DNA from: Flavobacterium frigidarium DSM 17623
Lineage (GTDB): Bacteria; Bacteroidota; Bacteroidia; Flavobacteriales; Flavobacteriaceae
NCBI RefSeq assembly: GCF_000425505.1
Contig: NZ_AUDO01000004.1
Span: 248,001-312,000 of the forward strand
Direction: 5' to 3'
DNA length: 64,000 nucleotides
This document shows positions 35,140-43,131 of the stretch, piece by piece. The position numbers and the translations under genes were made by a program. The first letter of the stretch is position 1. Each line of letters begins with the position of its first letter. The notes beneath the pieces were generated by a model. The model saw only the letters and a list, made by a program, of their open reading frames with translations. It ran no database searches and was not told the DNA's origin.

Positions 35140-35595
35140 ATGCTAAAAACTGTCAACATACTTAATAAAAGAGCCCGATTTGATTATGAAATAATCGAGA
35201 AATTCACTGCCGGAATAGTTTTGGCAGGAACTGAGATTAAATCAATACGCTTGGGTAAAGCAAACATCACAGAGAGTTTTTGTGAGTTTAGCAATAACGA
35301 ACTCTTTGCCATCAATACTTATATTGAGGAATATACTTTTGGTAATCAATTCAACCATCAAGCAAGAAGTGAAAGAAAGCTACTTCTTAATAAAAGAGAA
35401 CTTAAAAGCTTAGAGCGCAGTGTTCAAGCAAAAGGTCTTACTATTGTCCCTTTGAAACTTTTTACCAATGAAAAAGGGATGGCTAAATTAGAAATTGGAC
35501 TTTGTCGCGGTAAGAAAACATATGACAAACGAGAGTCTCTCAAAGAGCAAGACACAAAAAGAGATTTAGATCGAATAAAAAAAATATACAAGTAA
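35140..35595 (+). CDS. smpB: SsrA-binding protein SmpB (trans-translation)
   Basis: 151 residues. NKRARFDYEIIEKFTAGIVL, GTEIKSIRLGKANITESF and the C-terminal LCRGKKTYDKRESLKEQDTKRDLDR are diagnostic. SmpB carries tmRNA to stalled ribosomes. The open frame extends 66 codons upstream, but those overlap the VF530 gene in antisense and family members begin MLKTVNILNKRA, so I take the ATG at 35140. It is followed by its own terminator. No ssrA gene is seen in the window. Confidence 0.96.
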   Translation: MLKTVNILNKRARFDYEIIEKFTAGIVLAGTEIKSIRLGKANITESFCEFSNNELFAINTYIEEYTFGNQFNHQARSERKLLLNKRELKSLERSVQAKGLTIVPLKLFTNEKGMAKLEIGLCRGKKTYDKRESLKEQDTKRDLDRIKKIYK

Positions 35596-35596
35596 T

Positions 35597-35626
35597 AAAA
35601 AAGGGTTAAGCAATTAACCCTTTTTT
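35597..35626 (+). terminator. Terminator after smpB
   Basis: Perfect 13-bp stem, AAAAAAGGGTTAA with TTAACCCTTTTTT, 4-base loop. Confidence 0.92.
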
Positions 35627-35670
35627 CTGCTCCTATTTGATGACAATTTTAGTCAAAATTTTATTAGATT

Positions 35671-36726
35671 ATGAAAAATATTTTGCGTGCTGCCCGAGAA
35701 AATAAAGGAATAAAAACTAGAGAGCTATCAAAGATGGTGCAAGTTGATCAGGCTCTTATCAGCAAATTTGAAAGTGGTACACGCAGACCTACAAAAGACC
35801 AACTCTTAAAACTTGCCAGCACACTTGACATAGAGTTAACTCCTTTACTAATTTCTTGGCTTAAAGAAAAAATTTTACATGAGATTTCTAATGAGGAATT
35901 TGCGCTCGAAGCTTTGAAAGAAGCACAAGAGGAACTAACTATAAAATTGGCCAAAGAAAGCAAGTCAATAAACGATTTATTTGAAAAAGATTTACAACTA
36001 ATCGAAGAACTTAAGATAGTAGCACATCAATTAGGAGTAGCAAATAATATCAAACTACAAGACAACTTTATAATTAGCTATGTTTTTGAAAGCAACAGCT
36101 TAGATGGAAATTCACTTTCAAAAATAGAAACCGAATTAATCTTAAATGAAGGACAGAGCATTGCAGGAAAAAGCATGCACGAACATCTAGCTGTAATCAA
36201 TCATCAAGAAGCGTTGCGCTATACCCATAAAATAGCACAAAGTAAAGAATTACTAACTGTCGCAACTATCATAGAGATTCACCAACTACTTTTTAGAGGA
36301 ATAAACCCTAAAGAAGCTGGAACTTTTAGGACCACTGCAATTAGTATTAAAGATGATTTATTCTCGCCTTCAAAACCTGAAAACATAGAAGCTGATCTCG
36401 AAAGTTTAATGCTGTGGCTTAACAAAAACAAAAATCATTTGCATCCCGTGCTTTTAGCAGCAGCGTTCAAAATTAAATTTCTCAGTCTGCAATCTTTCAA
36501 ACAAGGAACGGCTAAAATTGCTAGATTATTGACCAATTTGATACTATTACAAAATGATTTGACACCAATTATTTACATGAGCGATAGTAATAGTAAGAAA
36601 ACGTACTTAAGTGCGTTGATAGCAAGTATCCAAGATCAAAATAATAGTAGCTTCACAACATTTCTATTGCAACAAGAGAAAGAAAGTTTGAAATTCAATA
36701 TTTCATTTATGAAGAAAGTGGATTAA
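35671..36726 (+). CDS. XRE helix-turn-helix plus degenerate Fic domain protein
   Basis: 351 residues. Residues 1-65 form an XRE helix-turn-helix (TRELSKMVQVDQALISKFES). From about 115 a Fic fold is readable: the inhibitory-helix-like SNSLDGNSLS, the pre-motif helices (TVATIIEIHQLLFRG, GTFRTTAISI) and the core helix where active proteins read HPFxxGNGRxxR. Here the core is Q274-S-F-K-Q-G279-T-A-K-I-A-R285: His, Asn and the first Arg are replaced, while the Gly and last Arg remain. The fold seems intact but AMP transfer should be lost. It may act as a DNA-binding regulator or nucleotide sensor; that is inference. It is flanked by terminators. Confidence 0.85.
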   Translation: MKNILRAARENKGIKTRELSKMVQVDQALISKFESGTRRPTKDQLLKLASTLDIELTPLLISWLKEKILHEISNEEFALEALKEAQEELTIKLAKESKSINDLFEKDLQLIEELKIVAHQLGVANNIKLQDNFIISYVFESNSLDGNSLSKIETELILNEGQSIAGKSMHEHLAVINHQEALRYTHKIAQSKELLTVATIIEIHQLLFRGINPKEAGTFRTTAISIKDDLFSPSKPENIEADLESLMLWLNKNKNHLHPVLLAAAFKIKFLSLQSFKQGTAKIARLLTNLILLQNDLTPIIYMSDSNSKKTYLSALIASIQDQNNSSFTTFLLQQEKESLKFNISFMKKVD

Positions 36727-36786
36727 AAAAACTAATCAATCTGTATTTCGCATCGGCTTTTATAACAGGAATAAAGATGCAGAAAA

Positions 36787-36825
36787 AAGCCCCATCAATA
36801 AGTGTGATAGGGCTTAATTTTTTTT
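36787..36825. terminator. Bidirectional terminator between the Fic-like gene and pcm
   Basis: Stem AAGCCCCATCA (36787-36797) with TGATAGGGCTT (36805-36815), one mismatch, and T-rich flanks on both strands. Confidence 0.82.
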
Positions 36826-37465
36826 AGTTTTTATCCTCTAAGAGTGGTACAAATCTGAATTCGCCCAACTCGTGTTTTTCAAATTGAGTCTCGTTCTTTC
36901 TAATCAATAAAGTCATTACTTGAACGTCTTCTCCTAAAGGAATAACTAACCTACCTCCTATTTTAAGTTGCGCCATTAAAGGCTGCGGAATATAAGGAGC
37001 TCCTGCAGTTACAATGATGCTGTCAAAAGGACCAAAGTTAGGCAAACCCTTATAACCGTCCCCAAAGGTTAAATGTTTAGGTCTAATGCCTAATTTAGGC
37101 AACAATGTAGATGTTGTCTTGAACAATTCATTTTGTCTTTCTACACTGTACACTTTAGCGCCAAGCAAATATAAAACGGCTGTTTGATATCCTGATCCAG
37201 TACCAATTTCTAAAACCTTATGATCCTTTTTAATTTCTAATAATTGCGATTGAAATGCAACAGTATAAGGTTGCGAAATAGTTTGCCCTGCACCTATGGG
37301 GAAAGCCTTGTCTTGATAGGCATAATCTTCAAAGCTAGAATTCAAAAATAGGTGTCTTGGGATTTTTTTAATCGCATCTAAAACATTTCTATCTGTAATT
37401 CCTTTTTCTTGTAAAACGCTTACTAATTGGTTTCGAAGTCCTTGGTGTTTTGCAGTATCTTTCAA
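36824..37465 (-). CDS. pcm: Protein-L-isoaspartate O-methyltransferase
   Basis: 213 residues. The motifs PRHLFLNSSFEDYAYQDKAF, IGAGQTISQPYTVA, VLEIGTGSGYQTAVLYLLG (SAM-binding) and FDSIIVTAGAPYIPQPLMAQ are diagnostic. It methylates isoaspartyl residues as the first step of protein repair in the cytoplasm. Standard length for the family. It is a single gene between a shared terminator and a gene-free stretch. Confidence 0.95.
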   Translation of the reverse strand: MKDTAKHQGLRNQLVSVLQEKGITDRNVLDAIKKIPRHLFLNSSFEDYAYQDKAFPIGAGQTISQPYTVAFQSQLLEIKKDHKVLEIGTGSGYQTAVLYLLGAKVYSVERQNELFKTTSTLLPKLGIRPKHLTFGDGYKGLPNFGPFDSIIVTAGAPYIPQPLMAQLKIGGRLVIPLGEDVQVMTLLIRKNETQFEKHELGEFRFVPLLEDKN

Positions 37466-37891
37466 TGGTGGTATATTATATTTCTGTAAAATTAATTAAA
37501 GAATTATCATTTGCAACATAAACTACGCCAGCAAATTCAAAAAAATCAAGTTGCTTAATAACGTATTGATTGTGAAACGCTAACTCTAAAAAATATTTTA
37601 TAAAAGCCTTTTTAATGTTGAATTATAACTCGGTTCATTTTATAATAATGTGCACAACATTATAAATTGTAAGTCTAAAATATCACTAAAAGTGGGTATT
37701 GTCGATGTCCCTTTAATGTTGTCTATTTACATGCGCTAAGAAGAAGCTTTTTAAAATAGCTATCTAATCAAACTGCTGTAACAATAATTTAAATAAAGCT
37801 TGAATATATGCCATTCCAAAGGAAACCAGACGCACACAGTAAGATAATATTGCACTACAATTAGCCTAACCAAAAGCTATTAAATGCAACC
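37466..37891. other. Gene-free intergenic region
   Basis: Some 426 bases between pcm and the rluD terminator with no convincing reading frame. One short inverted repeat ATAATGT/ACATTAT lies at 37645-37663. No TAnnTTTG box suited to pcm was found close to its start. Confidence 0.5.
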
Positions 37892-37927
37892 AAAAAACCC
37901 CTATTTACCAGAAAAATAGGGGTTTTT
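37892..37927 (-). terminator. Terminator after rluD
   Basis: Stem AAAAACCCCTATTT with AAATAGGGGTTTTT and a short loop, 65 bases beyond the rluD stop on the minus strand. Confidence 0.85.
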
Positions 37928-37992
37928 ACATTATCATATTTAGCATATAATAATTGACTTATAATTTTATAGTTCTCATATTCCATTGGCAA

Positions 37993-39033
37993 TTACGCCT
38001 CATCATCAGTTAAATGTGATTTAGAATATCCTCTCCATTTTTCGATACAATCTTGTAGATCTTGAGGTAGCTCTGTGTCAAAACGTTTCATTTCACCAGT
38101 TGAAGGATGAACAAAACCTAATGTTTTAGCATGTAAAGCTTGCCTTGGTAAAATCTTGAAGCAATTATCTATAAACTGCTTGTACTTTGTGAAGGTAGTC
38201 CCTTTTAATATTAAATGACCACCGTAACGCTCGTCATTAAATAAAGGATGCCCAATATGTTTTAAGTGCGCTCTAATTTGGTGTGTTCTACCTGTTTCTA
38301 GTTGGCAAGAAATCAAAGTAACATACCCAAAGCGCTCTAAAACTTTATAATGTGTTATAGCCGGTTTCCCTATTTCTGGATCAGCAAAAACCGCCATTTG
38401 CATACGATCTTTTAAATGACGAGCTAGATTTCCTTCGATTGTTCCACTATCATCAGCTACATTTCCCCATACTAAAGCAACATATTCTCTTTCTGAAGTT
38501 TTGGCCTCAAATTGTTTCGCTAGATGTGTCATTGCCGCTTCAGTCTTAGCAATCACTAATAATCCTGAAGTGTCTTTATCAATACGATGTACTAAACCGG
38601 GACGTTCACTACTATTCATTGGCAAATTCTCAAAGTGATGTGCCAAAGCGTGAACAAGAGTTCCTGTATAATTTCCGTGACCTGGATGTACAACCATCCC
38701 TGGTTCTTTATTAATCAAAAGCAGTACATCATCTTCATAAACAATATTCAAAGGAATATCTTCTGGAATAATATGGTTTTCATAAGGAGGATGCGTTAAC
38801 ATCACTCGAACCACATCCAGCGCTTTTACTTTATAGTTTGATTTTACTGGTAAATTATTTACAAGAATATTTCCTTCTGTCGCTGCAATCTGTAATTTAT
38901 TACGTGTCGCATTTTGTATTAACCCCATCAAATATTTATCAATTCTTAAAGGTGTTGTCCCTTTAGTAACTTCAAATTTAAAATGTTCGTATAATTCTTG
39001 TTCTAAGTCGTCTGACTCTATATTATTGTTCAT
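37993..39033 (-). CDS. rluD: RluA-family 23S rRNA pseudouridine synthase (RluD-like)
   Basis: 346 residues. An S4 RNA-binding domain (TPLRIDKYLMGLIQNATRNK) is followed by the catalytic domain with the Asp motif GLVHRIDKDTSGLLVIAKT and later LETGRTHQIRAHLKHIGHP. It converts uridines in 23S rRNA to pseudouridine; the RluD assignment rests on domain makeup and gene order. I take the ATG at 39033 (MNNNIESDD), which overlaps the PASTA gene stop by 11 bases and suggests coupling. The order PASTA-rluD, divergent from ddl, is usual in flavobacteria. Confidence 0.92.
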   Translation of the reverse strand: MNNNIESDDLEQELYEHFKFEVTKGTTPLRIDKYLMGLIQNATRNKLQIAATEGNILVNNLPVKSNYKVKALDVVRVMLTHPPYENHIIPEDIPLNIVYEDDVLLLINKEPGMVVHPGHGNYTGTLVHALAHHFENLPMNSSERPGLVHRIDKDTSGLLVIAKTEAAMTHLAKQFEAKTSEREYVALVWGNVADDSGTIEGNLARHLKDRMQMAVFADPEIGKPAITHYKVLERFGYVTLISCQLETGRTHQIRAHLKHIGHPLFNDERYGGHLILKGTTFTKYKQFIDNCFKILPRQALHAKTLGFVHPSTGEMKRFDTELPQDLQDCIEKWRGYSKSHLTDDEA

Positions 39034-39640
39034 CTGGCATTTCATCAATTGATTCTGGTACAGAATCCGTTCTTACATCTTCTTCGTAACTCGCTTTTCC
39101 GTCTCCTAAAACCAAATCAATTTTAGACGATTTTAAAACTCTATCTCCTGGTCTGATACTTCTTCCTTTATAACGCATGTCAAGAACCATGTCTCTTCCT
39201 AAATTAGGAATATAAGTAATTGTCCCTTCTTCTAAGCCTAATGCTTTTAATGTAGGAACAGCTTCACGGTATGTTTTTTCGATTAAATCCGGAATCTTAA
39301 CTGATGAAAATCCTGAAGAATTGATCTTGATATATACTTTACGACCTTCTTTTACTTTAGCCCCAGGTAATGGATCTTGCTGAATCACACTATATTTAGG
39401 ATAATCATTACGATAATCTAAACTGTCTAATAATATATAAGACAAATCAAGACCATCTAATTTCTCTTCAACTTGCTCCTCTGTAAGTTTACTCAAATTA
39501 GGAACAACAATTTCGTTACCATGATTTGTAGTAAAAGTTAGCCAGTGCATGAACAAATAGCCTAACACAGCAATAATTGCTGCAGCAAGAAACACTTGTA
39601 AAAGAAATACACGGCTAATAAGATAGTTACGTAAACTCAT
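39023..39640 (-). CDS. Membrane-anchored PASTA-domain protein
   Basis: 205 residues. An N-terminal membrane helix (about 8-30) is followed outside by three PASTA-like repeats: IVVPNLSKLTEEQVEEKLDG, VIQQDPLPGAKVKEGRKVYI and VKIPDLIEKTYREAVPTLKALG with IRPGDRVLKSSKIDLVLG. PASTA domains bind peptidoglycan-related ligands, fitting the ddl gene next door. There is no kinase domain. Start is the ATG at 39640, as the -7 box TATCTTTG (39668-39661) overlaps the upstream in-frame region. Confidence 0.9.
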   Translation of the reverse strand: MSLRNYLISRVFLLQVFLAAAIIAVLGYLFMHWLTFTTNHGNEIVVPNLSKLTEEQVEEKLDGLDLSYILLDSLDYRNDYPKYSVIQQDPLPGAKVKEGRKVYIKINSSGFSSVKIPDLIEKTYREAVPTLKALGLEEGTITYIPNLGRDMVLDMRYKGRSIRPGDRVLKSSKIDLVLGDGKASYEEDVRTDSVPESIDEMPDEQ

Positions 39641-39660
39641 AAATTTATTTTTATTTGTGG

Positions 39661-39668
39661 CAAAGATA
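39661..39668 (-). promoter_or_regulatory. -7 box TATCTTTG of the PASTA-rluD operon
   Basis: TAnnTTTG match 20 bases upstream of the ATG at 39640 on the minus strand. Confidence 0.55.
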
Positions 39669-39740
39669 AACCTATTTCGTTCCAAAAAAAATGATAATTT
39701 TGTTTAATGGTATTTAGTTTTTCTTTGTTCATTATTAGGA

Positions 39741-39802
39741 GCTAATCCCGCTATCCGCTGTATCCACACAAAAATGTGTGGGATGCCGCTTCTATCGGGG
39801 CT
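39741..39802. repeat. Bulged palindromic repeat element, copy A
   Basis: An imperfect long palindrome: inner stem CCACACA with TGTGTGG (39764-39770, 39775-39781), a single bulged G on the right arm, ATC/GAT pairs, then outer arms CCCGCTATCCGC and CGCTTCTATCGGGG. The same layout, bulge and outer-arm words occur in copy B at 54221-54313, so it is a repeat family. It lies between the PASTA operon and ddl. Confidence 0.7.
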
Positions 39803-39882
39803 AAAAAAACGATACAATCACATAACATGACTCTTTATGCGACAATGATAAAAGCGCTATTAAAGAAATTAAACTACAAAAA

Positions 39883-40854
39883 ATGAAAAATATTGCCATA
39901 ATAATGGGCGGCTATTCTAGTGAATATAAGATATCATTAATCTCTGGAAACGTCGTTTATAAATTTCTGGATAAAACAAAATACAACTGTTACTGCATTC
40001 ATATTTTTAAGGAAAAGTGGGTATGTGTCGATGATGATAAGAACGAATTTCCTATCGATAGAAATGACTTTTCTATTACTATAGCGGGACAAAAAATCAT
40101 CTTTGACTGTGTGTTCAATGCCATTCATGGCACTCCTGGAGAAGATGGATTGATGCAAGCTTATTTTGAATTACTTGAAATTCCGCAAACTTCTTGTGAT
40201 TATTATCAAGCAGCATTAACATTCAATAAAAGAGATTTTTTATCTGTTTTAAAACCATACGGGATTAAAAGCGCGACATCGTACTACTTAAATAAAGGTG
40301 ACGAAATTAATAGTGACGAAATTGTAGCAAAACTTGGATTACCTTGTTTTGTAAAACCAAATAAAGCAGGATCTAGTTTCGGAATTTCAAAGGTAAAGAC
40401 GGCTGCAGAATTGCCTATAGCTATCGAAGTAGCCTACCAAGAAGATAACGAGATTATCATAGAAAGTTTCTTAGATGGAACCGAAGTTACTGTAGGAGTG
40501 ATTAACTATCGTGGTGAAATAGTCGTACTACCAATAACCGAAATTGTTTCTGAGAACGACTTCTTTGATTATGAAGCTAAGTATCAAGGTAAATCGCAAG
40601 AAATCACTCCAGCAAGAATTTCGCCAGAAATGACTAAAAAAGTCGGTGATATAGCAAAGCGCGCTTATGAATTACTAAAAATGAAAGGATTTTCAAGAAC
40701 AGAATTTATAATTGTAGATAACGAACCTTTCATGTTAGAAATGAATACTATTCCTGGATTAACACCAGAAAGTTTGATTCCTCAACAAGCTGAAGCAGCA
40801 GGAATAACGCTTACTGATTTGTTTGACAATGCGATTCAACTGGCTTTAAAGTAA
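39883..40854 (+). CDS. ddl: D-alanine--D-alanine ligase
   Basis: 323 residues of the ATP-grasp fold. MGGYSSEYKISLISG (N-terminal domain), NAIHGTPGEDGLMQAYFELL, CFVKPNKAGSSFGISKV (ATP-binding), and the metal-binding FSRTEFIIVDNEPFMLEMNT followed by IPGLTPESLIPQQAEAAG are diagnostic. It makes the D-Ala-D-Ala dipeptide for peptidoglycan. It is divergent from the PASTA-rluD operon and is followed closely (10 bases) by the DUF421 gene and then coaD. Confidence 0.96.
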   Translation: MKNIAIIMGGYSSEYKISLISGNVVYKFLDKTKYNCYCIHIFKEKWVCVDDDKNEFPIDRNDFSITIAGQKIIFDCVFNAIHGTPGEDGLMQAYFELLEIPQTSCDYYQAALTFNKRDFLSVLKPYGIKSATSYYLNKGDEINSDEIVAKLGLPCFVKPNKAGSSFGISKVKTAAELPIAIEVAYQEDNEIIIESFLDGTEVTVGVINYRGEIVVLPITEIVSENDFFDYEAKYQGKSQEITPARISPEMTKKVGDIAKRAYELLKMKGFSRTEFIIVDNEPFMLEMNTIPGLTPESLIPQQAEAAGITLTDLFDNAIQLALK

Positions 40855-40864
40855 TACCAATATC

Positions 40865-41557
40865 ATGAAAGACATTTTTGAATGGAGTCGCGTACTATGG
40901 AACGATCTACCCGAAATTTTTTTGGTAGAAGTGATTTTTCGTTCCATCGTGATGTTTATTGTTCTTTTACTCACGTTAAAGATTGCAGGTAAGCGAGGTG
41001 TCAAACAATTATCTGTCTTTGAAACTGTTATAATAATCGCTTTAGGTTCTGCAGCAGGAGATCCCATGTTATATGACAATGTGGGTATTTTACCAGCAAT
41101 AACTGTTTTTGTGGTAATCATTTTAATGTACCGACTGATCACTTGGATGGCCGCAAAAAGTAAAAAATTTGAAACTTTTATCGAAGGCAAAACAGCCTGC
41201 TTTATAAATGAAGGACGCTTTTCGATCAAAAATTTTAAAAAAGAAAGTCTGGCACAAGATGAATTTTTTTCTGAATTACGATTAAAATCTATTGAACATT
41301 TAGGACAAATAGAAAATGCCTATATCGAAACAAGTGGCGAAATAAGTACTTTTTTTTATGCCGATGACGAAGTGAAATATGGTTTGCCAATCTTGCCTCA
41401 TTTATTCGATAAAAAAAATAAAAACATCCCTAAAGACGGGTATTTCTCGTGTACATTTTGCGGATTTACAGAAATTAAAACAGCCGGAACCGCGGTGTGT
41501 GAGCACTGTGACAGAGATGAATGGGTCGAATCAATAAAATCAATCCGAATTACCTAA
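40865..41557 (+). CDS. DUF421 (YetF-like) membrane protein with a C-terminal zinc ribbon
   Basis: 230 residues. There are three membrane helices in the first 100 residues (IVMFIVLLLTLKIAGKRG, FETVIIIALGSAAGDPMLY, AITVFVVIILMYRLI), then the cytoplasmic DUF421 domain (FIEGKTACFINEGRF, DEFFSELRLKSIEH). The last 35 residues add a Cys4 ribbon, CTFCGF...CEHC, which is unusual for the family and suggests metal binding. Function is unknown. Its start follows ddl by 10 bases and its stop precedes coaD by 22, so the three may share a transcript. Confidence 0.82.
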   Translation: MKDIFEWSRVLWNDLPEIFLVEVIFRSIVMFIVLLLTLKIAGKRGVKQLSVFETVIIIALGSAAGDPMLYDNVGILPAITVFVVIILMYRLITWMAAKSKKFETFIEGKTACFINEGRFSIKNFKKESLAQDEFFSELRLKSIEHLGQIENAYIETSGEISTFFYADDEVKYGLPILPHLFDKKNKNIPKDGYFSCTFCGFTEIKTAGTAVCEHCDRDEWVESIKSIRIT

Positions 41558-41579
41558 ATTTGAAATCCAGCAACAAACT

Positions 41580-42035
41580 ATGAAAAAAGCTATATTCCCA
41601 GGATCATTCGATCCTATTACATTAGGACACGAAGATATTATCAAGAGGGCTATTCCGCTTTTTGACGAAATAGTAATCGCGATAGGTATAAACGCTGAAA
41701 AAAAATACATGTTTTCACTCGAAGATAGAAAACGATTTATCGAGGAGACCTTTAAAAACGAACCGTCAGTGACGGTGATTTCTTATGAAGGTCTAACAAT
41801 TGATCTGTGTAAAAAATTGGGTGCTGATTTCATTTTACGTGGATTGCGTAACCCTGCCGATTTTGAATTCGAAAAAGCAATTGCACATACTAACAGGTAT
41901 TTATCAAAAATAGAAACAGTCTTTCTATTAACCGCCGCTAGGACGTCCTATATTAGCTCAAGCATTGTTAGAGATGTCTTAAGAAACGGTGGAGAGTATC
42001 AAAAACTAGTTCCGAAGGCCGTTCGCTTGAAATAG
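41580..42035 (+). CDS. coaD: Phosphopantetheine adenylyltransferase
   Basis: 151 residues. The nucleotidyltransferase motif AIFPGSFDPITLGHEDII (HxGH as GHED), GLRNPADFEFEKAIAHTNRYL and TARTSYISSSIVRDVLRNGG are diagnostic of CoaD. It joins 4'-phosphopantetheine with ATP to dephospho-CoA. It follows the DUF421 gene closely. Standard length. Confidence 0.97.
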   Translation: MKKAIFPGSFDPITLGHEDIIKRAIPLFDEIVIAIGINAEKKYMFSLEDRKRFIEETFKNEPSVTVISYEGLTIDLCKKLGADFILRGLRNPADFEFEKAIAHTNRYLSKIETVFLLTAARTSYISSSIVRDVLRNGGEYQKLVPKAVRLK

Positions 42036-42141
42036 AGGTCGTTAATTATTTTGGGTAAGTAATGAGCAAACTTTTAGAAATATATAAAATTAGTGTTGCG
42101 AACTATTAAATGTTATTTTCGCAAAAAACAAATAACAAAAG

Positions 42142-42720
42142 ATGAGTATAGAAAGAGAATTAAATAAACGTAGTGGATCTAAATGTGAGCTTTGTGGTAA
42201 CACAGAAAATCTAAAAGTATATCAAGTACCTCCTACACAAAAAGGTGGTATTGATGAAGCGGTTATGACCTGCTCTACTTGCTTTGACCAAATTGAAAAT
42301 CCTGGTACAGAGGATTTAAATCACTGGAGATGTTTAAATGACAGTATGTGGAGTGAGCATACAGCGGTTCAAGTGGTATCTTGGCGTATGTTGAGCCGTT
42401 TACGTTCAGCTGGATGGCCTCAAGAATTAATTGACCAAATGTATTTTGACGAGGACACCTTAGCGTGGGCACAAGCGACTGGTGAGGGCGAGGAAGACGA
42501 AAGTAAAGTTATACACCGTGATAGTAACGGCGTTATCCTTGAAGTAGGAGACAGCGTGGTGTTAATCAAAGATTTGAAAGTAAAAGGTTCAAGCATGGTA
42601 GCTAAACAAGGTACTGCCGTTAGAAACATTAGATTAGATCATGAAAATGCAGAGTACATTGAAGGAAAAGTAGACGGACAAACAATTGTAATTATTACAC
42701 AGTACGTTAAAAAACTTTAA
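42142..42720 (+). CDS. PhnA/YjdM-family zinc-ribbon protein
   Basis: 192 residues. An N-terminal zinc ribbon (CELCGNTENLKVY, CSTCFDQI) is followed by the conserved SRLRSAGWPQELIDQMYFDED and a C-terminal SH3-like barrel (DSNGVILEVGDSVVLIKDLK through TIVIITQYVKKL) typical of the PhnA group. Despite the name, most members have no proven role in phosphonate use, and no phn genes are nearby. It has its own strong terminator. Confidence 0.88.
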   Translation: MSIERELNKRSGSKCELCGNTENLKVYQVPPTQKGGIDEAVMTCSTCFDQIENPGTEDLNHWRCLNDSMWSEHTAVQVVSWRMLSRLRSAGWPQELIDQMYFDEDTLAWAQATGEGEEDESKVIHRDSNGVILEVGDSVVLIKDLKVKGSSMVAKQGTAVRNIRLDHENAEYIEGKVDGQTIVIITQYVKKL

Positions 42721-42734
42721 AAAATATACAGTAT

Positions 42735-42779
42735 AAAAAGGGATTCAGCTACATTATAGTTAGCTGGATCCCTTTTTTT
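42735..42779 (+). terminator. Terminator after the PhnA-like gene
   Basis: 17-bp stem with one G-U pair (42735-42751 with 42761-42777) and a run of seven T (42773-42779). Confidence 0.9.
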
Positions 42780-42872
42780 GTTTATGTGTTTTTAAATCAA
42801 ACTGTTAAGTCCAGCTAACTTCTATCATCATTATTAACAACTGCAAAATAAATAGTATCTATTAGAAAGTAT

Positions 42873-42902
42873 TTGAATAACATAGAATGAAATTTACTTT
42901 TG
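42873..42902 (+). promoter_or_regulatory. Promoter: TTG, 19 bases, TACTTTTG
   Basis: A -33 TTG (42873-42875) and a -7 TACTTTTG (42895-42902) at the spacing usual for Bacteroidota. No coding gene follows it on this strand before the terminator at 43010. Confidence 0.5.
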
Positions 42903-42907
42903 CAACT

Positions 42908-43039
42908 AAAATAAATTAAATTCTTTAAAAAAACTTCAATAGTGGCTGGTATAAAAAGTACATCAAAATAATACAAAAAGAATACCCTAATTTTTTTTGA
43001 TGAAAAAGGCATCAGCTTCTTGGCTGGTGTTTTTTTTTT
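42908..43039 (+). ncRNA. Candidate small RNA, about 130 nt
   Basis: Defined only by a good promoter upstream (42873-42902) and an intrinsic terminator (stem CATCAGC/GCTGGTG, 43010-43029, then ten T). The body is AT-rich, without a convincing reading frame. No known family is recognised; this is an inference from the two signals. Confidence 0.35.
43010..43039 (+). terminator. Terminator of the candidate small RNA
   Basis: Seven-bp stem with one G-U pair, loop TTCTTG, and about ten T. GG/C flanks are weak, so it is less certain than others in the window. Confidence 0.55.
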
Positions 43040-43084
43040 ATTTAAAAGAGAATATCATTTTTATAGCTAACTGTTCATAAAAAA

Positions 43085-43117
43085 AGCCTTCAAAGAATTG
43101 CAGTTCTTATGAAGGCT
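43085..43117 (-). terminator. Terminator after the secreted LolA-like protein gene
   Basis: Stem AGCCTTCA/TGAAGGCT with inner AAGAA/TTCTT; on the minus strand followed by a T run. Confidence 0.85.
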
Positions 43118-43131
43118 CTATTATTTAAGTT

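Larger units (their letters stand above)
42780..43131. other. Intergenic region with promoter, terminator and possible small RNA
   Basis: About 350 bases with no supported protein. Plus-strand promoter-like elements lie at 42873-42902, a plus-strand terminator at 43010-43039, and a minus-strand terminator at 43085-43117. A 26-codon frame from 43000 begins MKKASASWLVFFFYLKENII but runs through the terminator stem, so I do not call it. Confidence 0.5.

Noticed and set aside
43000..43080. 26-codon frame starting MKKASASWLVFFFYLK
   Set aside because: It runs through a terminator stem and its T tract, has no visible ribosome-binding site, and the FFFY run is explained by the T tract.
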